Assembly (NCBI RefSeq): GCF_001307765.1
Contig: NZ_LKBA01000019.1
Span: forward strand, 434,001-498,000
Reading direction: 5' to 3'
Source: Aliiroseovarius crassostreae
GTDB lineage: Bacteria > Pseudomonadota > Alphaproteobacteria > Rhodobacterales > Rhodobacteraceae
DNA length: 64,000 bases
Below the pieces are notes generated by a model. It was not told the DNA's origin and did no database searches. It saw only the letters and a list, made by a program, of their open reading frames with translations. The position numbers were made by a program, and so were the translations under genes. This document shows, piece by piece, positions 1 through 8,629 of the stretch. Within the stretch, counting starts at the first letter, position 1. The number at the start of each line of letters is the position of its first letter.

Positions 1-1
1 C

Positions 2-223
2 GAAGTGAAGAATAACTCGTCGCGCGTCGAGCACGAGGCGACCACATCCAAGGTGGACGAAGAACAAATGTTCTATTGTCGCCAGCGGGGCATGGACGAA
101 GAAGAGGCCGTGGCGCTGATCGTAAACGGGTTTGCCAAGGAAGTTCTGCAGGCGCTGCCGATGGAGTTTGCCATGGAAGCCCAGCAACTTGTGGCAATTT
201 CGCTGGAAGGGTCGGTGGGGTAA
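2..223 (+). CDS. sufB: SufB, Fe-S scaffold subunit (C-terminal 73 residues)
   Basis: The window opens inside this gene. The reading frame ends with the highly conserved SufB tail (EHEATTSKVDEEQMFYCRQR, then an ALIVNGFAKEVL helix and the terminal SLEGSVG). SufB is the scaffold subunit of the SufBCD complex, on which Fe-S clusters are built in the cytoplasm. The start lies outside the window; the GTG at position 5 is an internal valine codon. A small membrane protein and sufC follow on the same strand, so this is the 5' part of the suf operon seen here. The identification rests on the tail sequence and on sufC, sufD and sufS downstream. Confidence 0.95.
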   Translation, partial: EVKNNSSRVEHEATTSKVDEEQMFYCRQRGMDEEEAVALIVNGFAKEVLQALPMEFAMEAQQLVAISLEGSVG

Positions 224-256
224 TTCCCACGGCACCACTTGGAAATATGAGGAAAG

Positions 257-457
257 ATGATGAGCAACAATCTGCGTGATGGGCTTGAAAGCATCATTCA
301 TTTCGGTTTCCCCGCTCTTGGCGGGCTGATCGCCGTGGTCATCATCAACCTCAACCCTGAGGCGCTGATGAACCCGATGATCTGGATCCCGCTGGGGATT
401 TTCCTGGGCTGGGCTGCCGCTCGGGTCGCGCTGAAATACATGAGCAAGTTTCACTGA
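257..457 (+). CDS. Small two-helix membrane protein in the suf operon
   Basis: This encodes 66 residues (or 65 from the second ATG at 260, which has better spacing from the GAGGAAAG at about 246-253). Two hydrophobic stretches, roughly residues 15-31 and 41-57, with a basic tail predict a small inner membrane hairpin. I recognise no domain. It lies 33 bases after sufB and 10 bases before the pyruvyl-transferase-like gene, so it is almost certainly cotranscribed. Similar small proteins sit in roseobacter suf operons, but no function can be read from the sequence. Confidence 0.75.
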   Translation: MMSNNLRDGLESIIHFGFPALGGLIAVVIINLNPEALMNPMIWIPLGIFLGWAAARVALKYMSKFH

Positions 458-467
458 GATCACCCTG

Positions 468-1286
468 ATGTCTGCAACGCCTCTCAAACTTTACTGGTGG
501 AAGGATGAACCGAATTTCGGCGACGACCTGTCGCGCGAGGTGGTTTCTGTCGTGTCCGGACGAGAGGTAAGCTGGGCCCCCAAGGATGGCGCCGACATGG
601 TGGCCCTGGGGTCGGTGCTGCAAGGGGTGCGCAATCGGTTCAAGGATGGATCCCCCAAGGGAAACCGCCCGGTGATCTGGGGCACGGGTTTGATGTTCCC
701 GGTGCCAAAAGACTTTCTGCCATATGTTGATATCCGTCTTGTGCGCGGGCCTTTGACCGCCACGTTTCTTGGCCTCAAACATAACCGGTTTGGGGATCCG
801 GGTCTGTTGGCGCAAGAGGCGCTGGGGGTGCAGGGGGAACGGATCGACCGCATCGGGATCATTCCGCATATGAAACATGTGGACAGCCCGGAACTGGCGG
901 CTGCTCTGGCCGCGGAACCTGCGCTGTTTTTGATTGATCCGCGCCGCAGTGCCCGTGAAGTCGTTGCCGAGATCGCGTGCTGTGCCCATGTGATTTCTTC
1001 CAGCCTGCACGGGCTGGTGGTTGCGGATAGTTTTGGCATTCCCAACACCTGGTTGGAGCCCGTGGCCATCCATGCCATGCCCAAACTGAAATTCTATGAC
1101 TATGCCACCGGGATCGAGCGACCGCTTGCCAGCCCGGTGAAGCTGACCGACATCCCGGCGTGGGTCACCACGCTGAAAGACCAAACACTCTCATATCAAG
1201 ATGGTATCGAGGCGTCCAAAGCCAGTTTGCTGGCAGCGTTCCCCGCATCTCTGCGCGCGCAAGACTTGTCTGCCTTGGACCTCTGA
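468..1286 (+). CDS. Polysaccharide pyruvyl transferase family protein
   Basis: This is a 272-residue soluble protein. The N-terminal KLYWWKDEPNFGDDLSREVV matches the start of the polysaccharide pyruvyl transferase fold (N-F-G-D-x-L motif). It is followed by VIWGTGLMFP, VRGPLT and GDPGLL, and in the C-terminal half by VISSSLHGLVVADSFGIP, the S-S-x-H-G motif of the family. Characterised members add pyruvate ketals to cell-surface sugars or act as related glycosyl-type transferases; the substrate here is unknown. The gene sits between sufB and sufC with a 10-base gap on both sides, so it is transcribed with Fe-S assembly genes although no biochemical link is obvious. Confidence 0.85.
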   Translation: MSATPLKLYWWKDEPNFGDDLSREVVSVVSGREVSWAPKDGADMVALGSVLQGVRNRFKDGSPKGNRPVIWGTGLMFPVPKDFLPYVDIRLVRGPLTATFLGLKHNRFGDPGLLAQEALGVQGERIDRIGIIPHMKHVDSPELAAALAAEPALFLIDPRRSAREVVAEIACCAHVISSSLHGLVVADSFGIPNTWLEPVAIHAMPKLKFYDYATGIERPLASPVKLTDIPAWVTTLKDQTLSYQDGIEASKASLLAAFPASLRAQDLSALDL

Positions 1287-1296
1287 AAGGATAAAC

Positions 1297-2055
1297 ATGC
1301 TTAAAATCAAAAACCTGCAGGTTAAACTTGAAGAAGAGGATAAGCAGATCCTCAAGGGCGTTGATCTGGAAGTGCCCGCAGGTAGCGTTCATGCGATCAT
1401 GGGCCCGAACGGGTCGGGAAAGTCGACCTTGTCCTATGTGCTCTCGGGGCGTGACGGTTATGAAGTGACCGGGGGCGAGGCCAGCCTGGACGGAGAGGAC
1501 CTGCTGGAGCTGGAACCGGAAGAACGCGCCGCTGCCGGCCTGTTCCTTGCCTTCCAATACCCGGTCGAGATCCCGGGTGTGGGCAACATGACCTTCCTGC
1601 GCACCGCTGTGAACGCCCAGCGCAAAGCACGCGGGGAAGAGGAAATGTCAGCCGCAGATTTCCTGAAATTCGTGCGCTCAAAGGCCAAGGATTTGAAAAT
1701 CGACGCCGATATGCTGAAACGCCCCGTCAATGTGGGCTTCTCCGGCGGGGAAAAGAAGCGCAACGAGATTTTGCAGATGGCCATGCTTGCGCCGAAGATG
1801 TGCATCCTTGATGAAACCGATTCCGGTCTTGATGTGGACGCGATGAAGCTGGTGTCCGAGGGCGTGAATGCGCTGCGCGACGAAGGTCGTTCCTTCCTGG
1901 TGATCACCCATTATCAGCGCCTGCTGGATCACATCAAACCGGATGTGGTGCATATCATGGCGCGTGGCCGCATTGTGAAAACCGGCGGGCCGGAGCTGGC
2001 CCTTGAGGTTGAAAACAACGGATACGCAGACATTCTGGCGGAGCTGGACGCATGA
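1297..2055 (+). CDS. sufC: SufC, Fe-S assembly ATPase
   Basis: This is a 252-residue ABC-type ATPase. It carries Walker A GPNGSGKST (residues 36-44), a Q-loop region FQYPVEIPGV, the SufC-type signature GFSGGEKKRNEILQM and a Walker B region ILDETDSGLDVDA. SufC forms the soluble SufBC2D complex and powers conformational change during cluster assembly. The frame is open upstream to 1201, but the ATG at 1297 is chosen because it follows GAAAGGATAAAC and starts the family-typical MLKIKNLQV. It overlaps sufD by four bases (ATGA), implying translational coupling. Confidence 0.97.
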   Translation: MLKIKNLQVKLEEEDKQILKGVDLEVPAGSVHAIMGPNGSGKSTLSYVLSGRDGYEVTGGEASLDGEDLLELEPEERAAAGLFLAFQYPVEIPGVGNMTFLRTAVNAQRKARGEEEMSAADFLKFVRSKAKDLKIDADMLKRPVNVGFSGGEKKRNEILQMAMLAPKMCILDETDSGLDVDAMKLVSEGVNALRDEGRSFLVITHYQRLLDHIKPDVVHIMARGRIVKTGGPELALEVENNGYADILAELDA

Positions 2056-3341
2056 GCACGGCCCCCGCACAGAAAGACGGTCTGTTGACCGTGGAAAACC
2101 GCCCCGCCTCTGGCGCCTGGGCCCGTAAAGCCCGCGACGAGGCCGCCCAACGTTTGGCAGAAATGGGGTTGCCTGGTCGTCGTGACGAATACTGGAAATG
2201 GACCCGCCCGGATGGGCTGATCTCCGGCGAAGCCGCCAGAGCTTCTGTCTTTGATTACGAAGGCGAAGCGCCGGTTTATGACGCGATTGACCGCCTGAAA
2301 ATCGTCTTTGTCGACGGTGTATTTGATGCAGAGGCCTCAGATGACCTGACCCAGGATGGGTTAGAAATTGAGCGTCTGGCAACAGCGCAAGAGGCCGACC
2401 TTCATTGGGCCGGACAGCTCTTTGGCGTGCTTGAAGCGCGCGGGCATACCCCCGTTCAGCGCCCGTTGGCTGCCCATAACACCGCCATGGCCACCGATGG
2501 TGTTCTGATCCGCGTCACCTCTCAGGTGTCACGTCCGGTCAGTCTGGTCTATCGCCACAAGTCAGAGACATCTGACGCGGTTCTGCACCATGTCATCAAG
2601 CTGGAAGAGGGCGCCAAGCTGACCCTTCTGGAAAATGGCACCGCAGCCTCGCGCCTGTCACAGGTGACCGAGGTGGATGTGGCGGCCAAAGCCGAATTCC
2701 ATCATGTTCGCGCCCAAGGCCGCGATCATGAGCGCCAGCTTTCCACCCATCTTTTTGCCCGTTTGCAGGCGGAAAGCGTGTTCAAGAGCTTTACCATGTC
2801 TGTTAATGGCGCACTCACCCGCAATGAGGCGGTGATCGAGTTGCTGGGCGATGATGCGGTTGCACATATCGCAGGGGCCGCTCTTGGCGATGGCAATGAC
2901 GGGGCGTTTCATCATGATGACACCGTTTTCATCACCCATGACGCAGTAAATTGCGAAAGCCGTCAGGTGTTCAAGAAGGTGCTGAAAAACGGCGCCACCG
3001 GCGTGTTCCAGGGCAAAATCCTGGTAAAGCCGGACGCTCAGAAAACGGACGGATACCAGAAATCCCAATCTCTTCTTCTGGATGAGGACAGCCAGTTCCT
3101 TGCCAAGCCCGAGCTTGAGATTTATGCCGATGACGTGGCCTGTTCGCACGGCTCCACCTCTGGGGCAATCGACGAAGAGGCTTTGTTTTATCTGCGCTCT
3201 CGCGGGGTGCCTGAAAAGATCGCCACCGACCTTCTGGTTCTGGCCTTTCTGGCGGATGCCATCGACGAGATCGAGGATGAGGCGATTGCCGACGATATCG
3301 TGTCGCGGCTTGAGGCCTGGCTGGAACGGCACCGCAGCTGA
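2052..3341 (+). CDS. sufD: SufD, Fe-S assembly scaffold subunit
   Basis: This is a 429-residue protein of the SufB/SufD beta-helix family. The C-terminal core has the conserved DVACSHGSTSGAIDEEALFY block, whose histidine lies at the SufB-SufD interface where the cluster forms in the E. coli complex, preceded by the KNGATGVFQGKI and TDGYQKSQSLLL motifs. It supports cluster assembly and iron acquisition together with SufB and SufC. Its start overlaps the sufC stop (ATGA), and it ends 88 bases before the first YIP1-like gene. The length is normal for the family. Confidence 0.96.
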   Translation: MSTAPAQKDGLLTVENRPASGAWARKARDEAAQRLAEMGLPGRRDEYWKWTRPDGLISGEAARASVFDYEGEAPVYDAIDRLKIVFVDGVFDAEASDDLTQDGLEIERLATAQEADLHWAGQLFGVLEARGHTPVQRPLAAHNTAMATDGVLIRVTSQVSRPVSLVYRHKSETSDAVLHHVIKLEEGAKLTLLENGTAASRLSQVTEVDVAAKAEFHHVRAQGRDHERQLSTHLFARLQAESVFKSFTMSVNGALTRNEAVIELLGDDAVAHIAGAALGDGNDGAFHHDDTVFITHDAVNCESRQVFKKVLKNGATGVFQGKILVKPDAQKTDGYQKSQSLLLDEDSQFLAKPELEIYADDVACSHGSTSGAIDEEALFYLRSRGVPEKIATDLLVLAFLADAIDEIEDEAIADDIVSRLEAWLERHRS

Positions 3342-3429
3342 CCTGATGGGTCTGCGGCTCTGATCCGATCAATGGGCCGCAGCCATCACGGACGGAGAGG
3401 TCCGGCTGACAGTTAGGAAAGGGCCGGAT

Positions 3430-3915
3430 ATGTCGGTCATAAAAGACGTGCTGAAAAGCTATCGCAGCCCCCGGTTGGTGTTTCAGCACCGGATGCAACA
3501 AGGTGTGCGCGAGGACCGGTCTCTGGCGATCCTGATGGCGGCCTGTGTTTTGGTTTTCGTGTCGCAATGGCCCATGCAGGCCCGGATTGCCCATGAAACA
3601 GGGCAGGAACTGAACATGCTGCTTGGGTCCGTGCTTCTGGCCTGGGTGTTCATCATGCCCTTGGTGCTTTATGCGATCGGGTCAATCAGCCATGGCATTG
3701 CGCGGTTGTTCAAAGCGCGTGGCACGGCGTTTGGCGCCCGATTTGCGCTGTTCTGGTCCCTCCTCTGTGCCACCCCCCTGTGGCTTTTGTGGGGGCTGGT
3801 TGGCGGTTTCATTGGCCCGGGCATCCAGATGCAACTGACCGGCATCCTCGCTTTTCTGACCTTCCTGATATTCTGGTCGGTGAATTTCCGTCAGGCGGAA
3901 TGGCCCAAAGAGTGA
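3430..3915 (+). CDS. YIP1-family-like membrane protein (first of two)
   Basis: This encodes 161 residues with a soluble N-terminus of about 35 residues followed by four hydrophobic segments (about residues 33-50, 64-88, 101-125 and 133-150). The pattern (YRSPRLVFQHRM, then DRSLAILMAACVLVF) resembles the YIP1 family of small multi-pass membrane proteins. Bacterial members have no assigned role. It lies between sufD and sufS, seven bases ahead of a second protein of the same type, which suggests an ancient tandem duplication and cotranscription with suf. An AGGAAAGGGCC-type ribosome site precedes the ATG. Confidence 0.7.
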   Translation: MSVIKDVLKSYRSPRLVFQHRMQQGVREDRSLAILMAACVLVFVSQWPMQARIAHETGQELNMLLGSVLLAWVFIMPLVLYAIGSISHGIARLFKARGTAFGARFALFWSLLCATPLWLLWGLVGGFIGPGIQMQLTGILAFLTFLIFWSVNFRQAEWPKE

Positions 3916-3922
3916 AAATGCC

Positions 3923-4516
3923 ATGAGATTTGAACCTGGTTACCTGTTTGGCATGATCCTGCAAACCGTGCCCGAGCCACGCAAGGTGGCGCGCGATCTG
4001 TTTGATCTTCCGGTTTCGCGGAAGGCGCGCTGGCTGAGTTTGTGGCTGCTTCTTGTGTTTGCAGCGGCCGCGGGTGTGGTCAGCCATTTGCTCTATCCGG
4101 TCGACGCGGCCGTGTTCGGACCTGTTTTGTCGGACCCGATGGTCCTGGGCGCAATTGAAGCGGCTTTTCTGGTTTCAGGCGTTTTCATGATTTATCTGAT
4201 TGGTCGCCTGGCGGGCGGGCAGGGCAGTTTTGATGACGCTTTGACCATTGCCATCTGGCTTGAATTTGTCCTGCTGGTATTCCAGCTGGCATCCTTGGTA
4301 TTTTCGCTGTTTGCCCCTGCACTTGCAGGCATCCTCATGGTGATGAGTTCCGTCCTCTTTTTCTGGATCCTGAGCCATTTCATTGCAGAGAGTCACGGCT
4401 TTCGCTCGGCAGGGTTGGTATTTGCCGGGATCGCCAGCACCATGGTTCTGGCGGTGTTTGCCTTGTCTTTCCTACTTGTCCTTCTGGGTGTAGAACCCAT
4501 TCAGTTCGGAGAATGA
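3923..4516 (+). CDS. YIP1-family-like membrane protein (second of two)
   Basis: This is a 197-residue membrane protein with about five hydrophobic helices. Its cytoplasmic N-terminus (TVPEPRKVARDLFDLPVSRK) resembles the YIP1-like neighbour upstream. It starts seven bases after that gene and overlaps the first sufS start by four bases, so translation is probably coupled. Known biology of bacterial YIP1-like proteins is scant; a role in membrane organisation or in placing the Suf machinery would be speculation. The operon placement is certain from spacing; the family call is from sequence pattern only. Confidence 0.7.
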   Translation: MRFEPGYLFGMILQTVPEPRKVARDLFDLPVSRKARWLSLWLLLVFAAAAGVVSHLLYPVDAAVFGPVLSDPMVLGAIEAAFLVSGVFMIYLIGRLAGGQGSFDDALTIAIWLEFVLLVFQLASLVFSLFAPALAGILMVMSSVLFFWILSHFIAESHGFRSAGLVFAGIASTMVLAVFALSFLLVLLGVEPIQFGE

Positions 4517-5739
4517 TCATGTATGACATCACCAAGATCCGTGAAGATTTCCCGATCCTGTCCCGAGAGGTGAACGGAAAACCTTTGACCTATCTGGACA
4601 ATGGGGCCTCGGCGCAGAAACCACAGGTGGTGATTGATGCGATCACGCGCGGATATGCCGAGGAATATTCCAATGTTCACCGCGGTCTGCACTATCTTTC
4701 AAACCTCTCGACTGAACGCTATGAGGCGGTTCGGGCCATTGTGCAGCGGTTTCTGAATGCCGCCCATGAAGATGAAATTATCTTCAATTCCGGAACCACC
4801 GAAGGGATCAATATGATCTCCTACGCCTGGGCCGCCCCAAGGATGCAGGCCGGGGATGAGATTATCCTCTCGACCATGGAACACCACGCCAATATCGTGC
4901 CCTGGCACTTCCTGCGGGAACGTCTGGGGGTTGTTCTGAAATGGGTTGATCCGGAACTGGATGGGTCACTTGATCCGCAAAAAGTGCTGGGCGCAATTTC
5001 GGACAAGACCCGGCTGATCGCCGTGACCCAGTGTTCCAACGTATTGGGCACGGTTGTGGACGTGAAAGCCATCTGTTTCGGCGCGCGCGCGAAGGGCGTT
5101 CCGGTGTTGGTGGATGGATCGCAAGGGGCGGTGCATATGCCGGTCGATGTGCAGGATCTCGGATGTGATTTCTATGCGATCACCGGTCACAAACTCTATG
5201 GGCCCTCGGGATCCGGGGCAATTTATGTGCGCCGGGATCGCGCCCTTGAAATGCAGCCCTTCATGGGCGGCGGTGACATGATTGACGAGGTAACCAAAGA
5301 TCATGTGACCTATGCCCGCGCCCCGTTGAAGTTCGAAGCCGGGACGCCGGGCATCGTGCAGACAATCGGTTTGGGGGCCGCGCTGGACTATCTCATGGGG
5401 CTGGGAATGGAGAATGTTGCCGCCCATGAAGCGGATCTGGCCAAATATGCTCAGGAACGCCTGTCAGGCCTCAACTGGGTCAATGTGCAGGGCACCGCTC
5501 CGGGCAAAGCCGCAATTTTCTCGTTGACGATGGAAGGCGCGGCCCATGCCCATGACATTTCCACCATTCTCGACAAAAAGGGGATTGCAGTGCGCGCAGG
5601 CCATCATTGTGCCAAACCGCTGATGGAGCATCTTGGCGTTGCGGCGACCGCGCGCGCGTCCTTTGGTCTTTATAACACCCGTGACGACGTAGATACGTTG
5701 ATCGACGGGTTGGAGCTCTGTCACAAGCTGTTGGCGTAA
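4513..5739 (+). CDS. sufS: SufS, cysteine desulfurase (group II)
   Basis: This is a 408-residue PLP-dependent desulfurase that takes sulfur from cysteine for Fe-S clusters. Visible motifs are the N-terminal YLDNGASAQKP, NSGTTEGIN, the PLP-lysine block ITGHKLYGPSG (Lys about 227) and the active-site cysteine block RAGHHCAKPLM near residue 360, the group II (SufS) arrangement. Either ATG at 4513 or 4519 could start; 4513 is chosen because it gives an ATGA overlap with the preceding gene. No sufE, sufU or sufA follows, so a sulfur acceptor must be encoded elsewhere. It is the last gene of the plus-strand operon and converges on tetR. Confidence 0.95.
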   Translation: MIMYDITKIREDFPILSREVNGKPLTYLDNGASAQKPQVVIDAITRGYAEEYSNVHRGLHYLSNLSTERYEAVRAIVQRFLNAAHEDEIIFNSGTTEGINMISYAWAAPRMQAGDEIILSTMEHHANIVPWHFLRERLGVVLKWVDPELDGSLDPQKVLGAISDKTRLIAVTQCSNVLGTVVDVKAICFGARAKGVPVLVDGSQGAVHMPVDVQDLGCDFYAITGHKLYGPSGSGAIYVRRDRALEMQPFMGGGDMIDEVTKDHVTYARAPLKFEAGTPGIVQTIGLGAALDYLMGLGMENVAAHEADLAKYAQERLSGLNWVNVQGTAPGKAAIFSLTMEGAAHAHDISTILDKKGIAVRAGHHCAKPLMEHLGVAATARASFGLYNTRDDVDTLIDGLELCHKLLA

Positions 5740-5744
5740 GTTGT

Positions 5745-5861
5745 TAAAGCGTTTCGAGATTAGTTTGAGTCACAAGTTGATTTCGAAACGCCCGCAACAT
5801 CAGTAGGTTTCGAGCGTTTCGCCTCATTATTGTGTCTCAATAATAAGTCGAAACACTTTAG
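5745..5861. repeat. Two palindromic intergenic repeat units
   Basis: The gap after sufS holds two adjacent inverted-repeat units. Unit 1 runs from TAAAGCGTTTCG at 5745 to CGAAACGCC near 5784, with TTTGAGTCACAAG in the loop. Unit 2 runs from GCGTTTCG at 5814 to CGAAACACTTTAG at 5849, with TTATTGTGTCTCAATAATAA as an inner palindrome. The same design recurs at 5981, 15799, 15868, 40403 and 45034. It may also help terminate sufS transcripts. Confidence 0.8.
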
Positions 5862-5980
5862 GGTGGTGAGGGGCGCTGCCCCTCGCGAGGCAAGCTCGCT
5901 CACCCCGGGATATTTCTGACAAGAAAATAAGGTGTGAAAAAATCAGGGCAGGGCGCCGTCGGAGATCTCAATGGCGCGGG

Positions 5981-6026
5981 CGTTTCGGCATGAACATATG
6001 TCTCGAATTTGTCCCGAAACGTTTTA
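5981..6026. repeat. Palindromic intergenic repeat unit
   Basis: CGTTTCGG at 5981 and CCGAAACGTTTTA ending at 6026 form a further unit of the dispersed repeat family. The inner segment contains CATATGTCTCGAATTTG. The right arm runs into the stop codon of the minus-strand tetR gene, so the unit forms the 3' end of that transcript. Confidence 0.65.
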
Positions 6027-6641
6027 CTCGTCCGGTTTGATCAGACCAAGGCCGCGCAGGTAAACGCCTATGCCTGTTTCCAGAAGTTCTTCTGGTGGGA
6101 AGGGGCTTTTCTGTCCGGGGCTTCCGCGCCCGAACAGTTCCACAACCCCGTGGCTCATGGCCCAGATATGGGCGCTGACCATTTTTGCGGGTGGGCGTTT
6201 TTCTTGCGGGATGTGCTCAGCAAGAGCGCCCGCGGCTTTTTCCAGCACCCCCATGGCGCGATTGGCAACCATTGCCAGTTCTGGGGAGTGGTTCACCGAG
6301 ACGCCGCTTTCAAACATTGAGATGTAGTGGCCGGGATATTTGCGGGCGAAGGCCAGATAGGCGCGGCCGGTTGCCTCGAAACTGGACAGCGCAGAAGGCA
6401 GCCCCTTGGAATAGGCAAACTCCATCAGATCCGCAAAAATTTCATAGCCTTGGCGCGCGGCCTCGGCGATCAGATCTTCACGGCCCTTGAAGTGGCGATA
6501 GACCGCGGCAGGGGTGACACCCGCCTGCTTTGCAGCTTCGGACAGGGTAAAGCCGGTCGGGCCTTTTTCCTCGATCAATGCAAGCGCCGCTTCGACCAGG
6601 GCCTGCCTCAGGTTTCCATGGTGATAGCCGCGTTTAGACAT
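6024..6641 (-). CDS. TetR-family transcriptional regulator
   Basis: This is a 205-residue regulator. The N-terminal helix-turn-helix (FTLSEAAKQAGVTPAAVYRH) is typical of TetR proteins, and the C-terminal half has the TetR_C/WHG-type ligand domain. The frame is open much further upstream, but the ATG at 6641 begins the typical MSKRGYHHGNLRQALV, so it is chosen. It overlaps the 3' end of ppk2 by eight bases, so the two are cotranscribed and this protein could regulate ppk2 and itself. The inducer is unknown. The 3' end overlaps a palindromic repeat unit. Confidence 0.9.
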   Translation of the reverse strand: MSKRGYHHGNLRQALVEAALALIEEKGPTGFTLSEAAKQAGVTPAAVYRHFKGREDLIAEAARQGYEIFADLMEFAYSKGLPSALSSFEATGRAYLAFARKYPGHYISMFESGVSVNHSPELAMVANRAMGVLEKAAGALAEHIPQEKRPPAKMVSAHIWAMSHGVVELFGRGSPGQKSPFPPEELLETGIGVYLRGLGLIKPDE

Positions 6642-7518
6642 GCCAAACCTCTGGACCGCCACAGATTTCCGTATCAGGTGCATAGGCCACTTGTGGGTTC
6701 TTGCCTGAGTAGTCGATCCCCTGCAGCACCGCCCGCAAGGCCGCAAGTCGGGCGCGGCGTTTGTCATCGGAACGGATGATGGTCCAGGGCGTAACAGGGC
6801 GATGAGTTTTATCGAAAGTTTCACCGATGGCCTGCGAATAGTCGTCCCATCGGTTCAGGCCTTCGACATCAATCCAGCTGAGTTTCCATTGTTTTAGCGG
6901 ATCCTTTTCGCGGGCGAGGAAGCGGCGCAATTGTTCGGAGCGTCCGACATTCAGCCAGAGTTTCACGAAGTGGATCCCCTCGTCTGCGATCATGTCCTCA
7001 AATTCTGGCAATTGTCGGAAAAAGGCCTCACGCTGGGTGTCTGTGCAAAAGCCAAATACCTTTTCGACCACTGCGCGATTATACCAGCTCCGGTCAAAGA
7101 GGGTGATTTCACCGGCGGTGGGCAAGTGTTTGATATACCGTTGGAAATACCATTCCCCTTGTTCGCGCTCAGTGGGCTTTGACAAGGCCACCACCTTGGC
7201 AACCCTAGGGTTGAGGTTCTCGCGGATGCGTTTGATCGTGCCCCCTTTGCCAGCAGCGTCGCGCCCTTCGAACACGACAATCACACGTTTGCCAGTTGCC
7301 TTTACATCCGCCTGAAGTTTGACCAGCTCCAATTGCAACACCTTGATTTCGGCTTCATATGTGTCGCGATCCATGAGCCGGTCATAGGGATAGCTTGGGT
7401 CCAGAATGTCTTTTTTGCCTGCCTCCTGAAGAGCATTGCGCAGATCAGCGGGGAAGGTGTCGTGAAAATATCTGGAAATGGCACCCTCGAACGGCAGGGT
7501 TTCAAGGGAATGGGACAT
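6634..7518 (-). CDS. ppk2: Polyphosphate kinase 2 (PPK2 class I type)
   Basis: This is a 294-residue PPK2 family phosphotransferase that moves phosphate between polyphosphate and nucleotides, in class I mainly making NTP from NDP. The Walker A-like loop FEGRDAAGKGGTIKR (residues about 83-97), the Walker B region LFDRSWYNRAVVE and the lid segment following them are intact. The frame is open to 7560, but the ATG at 7518 follows a perfect GGAGG ribosome site. The gene precedes and overlaps tetR. It may link to the pho block 11 kb away only through phosphate physiology; the two are not adjacent. Confidence 0.93.
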   Translation of the reverse strand: MSHSLETLPFEGAISRYFHDTFPADLRNALQEAGKKDILDPSYPYDRLMDRDTYEAEIKVLQLELVKLQADVKATGKRVIVVFEGRDAAGKGGTIKRIRENLNPRVAKVVALSKPTEREQGEWYFQRYIKHLPTAGEITLFDRSWYNRAVVEKVFGFCTDTQREAFFRQLPEFEDMIADEGIHFVKLWLNVGRSEQLRRFLAREKDPLKQWKLSWIDVEGLNRWDDYSQAIGETFDKTHRPVTPWTIIRSDDKRRARLAALRAVLQGIDYSGKNPQVAYAPDTEICGGPEVWHV

Positions 7519-7652
7519 GCTGCAACCTCCTGATTTCATGCCATTATGAGGGCAGAGCATCCGTATGTAAATGCGATTAACTCACGCGCCATCCGTTGGG
7601 GATGCCACAATAACAGGCGTCGTGTGCAGTTTGTTAAGCTACGGCAGAATGT

Positions 7653-7672
7653 GCCCCCCGTTGCAGGGGGGC
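7653..7672 (-). terminator. GC-rich hairpin after metA
   Basis: GCCCCCC (7653-7659) and GGGGGGC (7666-7672) form a perfect 7-bp stem with a 6-base loop, 19 bases past the metA stop on the minus strand. There is no U-run, so it would be a weak intrinsic or factor-dependent terminator, or a 3' stability element. Confidence 0.4.
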
Positions 7673-7690
7673 TCAAAGCCCTCTCCCCCC

Positions 7691-8629
7691 TTAACGGCGG
7701 CGATCCTTGATGGATTTTCCGATTTCGTTCATGTCGAACGGTGTCGTCATATACATTTCCGAAATCCAGTTGGCATAAAGCAAATGCGCATGGCTGCGCC
7801 AACGGTTTTCAGGCGTCCGGGTCGGATCATTGGCCGGGTAATAGTTTATCGGGATGTTGATGGGCGCGCCCTTGGCGACATCCCGATCATACTCGCCCTT
7901 GAGGGTGAAACTGTCATATTCGAAGTGGTTGAATACATAGAGGGCCCGATGGGCTTTATCTTCGATCAGGCAAGGGCCAACCTCATCCGATCCGAGCAGG
8001 GTTTTTAACCCGGGAGCAGCGTCTACCTCATCCTGGCGCATTTCGGTCCAGCGGCTGACCGGAACCACGCAGCTATCTGAAAAGCCACGCAAATAGGGCG
8101 AGGTCGTATCCAGGTTCTGTTGCGGAAAGCACCCGAATGCCTTGGCGTCGAGAATGTGTTTCTTGACCCCATGGAAATGGTAGATCATCGCCATCGCACC
8201 CCAGCAGACACCAAAGGTGGAATGCACATTGGTCTGGGTCCAGTCAAAGATCTGACTGATTTCATCCCAATAGGTCACCTCCTCAAAGGGAAGATGTTCA
8301 ATTGGGGCACCGGTGATGATCAGACCGTCAAACTTCTGATCCTTCACGTCTTCCCAAGTTTGATAGAACGCACCGATATGAGCTTCGGACGTGTTTTTCG
8401 AGATATGTTCCGATGGGCGAAGCAATGTCAGTTCGATCTGAAGCGGATGCGCGCCGATCAGGCGTGCAAACTGCGTTTCGGTCTCGATCTTTTTGGGCAT
8501 CAGGTTGAGGAGGGCGATCCGCATGGGCCGGATATCCTGCTTGGCGGCCTGATCTTCCGACATGACCATCACGCCCTCATCCGTCAGCACGTCGATGGCC
8601 GGAAGGTTGGTCGGGATCTTGATGGGCAT
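7691..8629 (-). CDS. metA: Homoserine O-acyltransferase (MetA family; Glu111 suggests acetyl-CoA use)
   Basis: This is a 312-residue MetA family enzyme that activates homoserine for methionine synthesis. The catalytic cysteine lies at residue 142 (FGVCWGAMA), and the His/Glu pair in FNHFEYDSF completes the active site. The acyl-donor position is Glu111 ([12 protein letters not shown]). In characterised MetA proteins Glu here goes with acetyl-CoA and Gly, as in E. coli, with succinyl-CoA, so this is inferred to be an acetyltransferase. The start at 8629 follows AGGAG. The 67-base leader has a TTGACA-like hexamer (8687-8682) but no convincing -10, and no SAM riboswitch was recognised. Confidence 0.95.
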   Translation of the reverse strand: MPIKIPTNLPAIDVLTDEGVMVMSEDQAAKQDIRPMRIALLNLMPKKIETETQFARLIGAHPLQIELTLLRPSEHISKNTSEAHIGAFYQTWEDVKDQKFDGLIITGAPIEHLPFEEVTYWDEISQIFDWTQTNVHSTFGVCWGAMAMIYHFHGVKKHILDAKAFGCFPQQNLDTTSPYLRGFSDSCVVPVSRWTEMRQDEVDAAPGLKTLLGSDEVGPCLIEDKAHRALYVFNHFEYDSFTLKGEYDRDVAKGAPINIPINYYPANDPTRTPENRWRSHAHLLYANWISEMYMTTPFDMNEIGKSIKDRRR

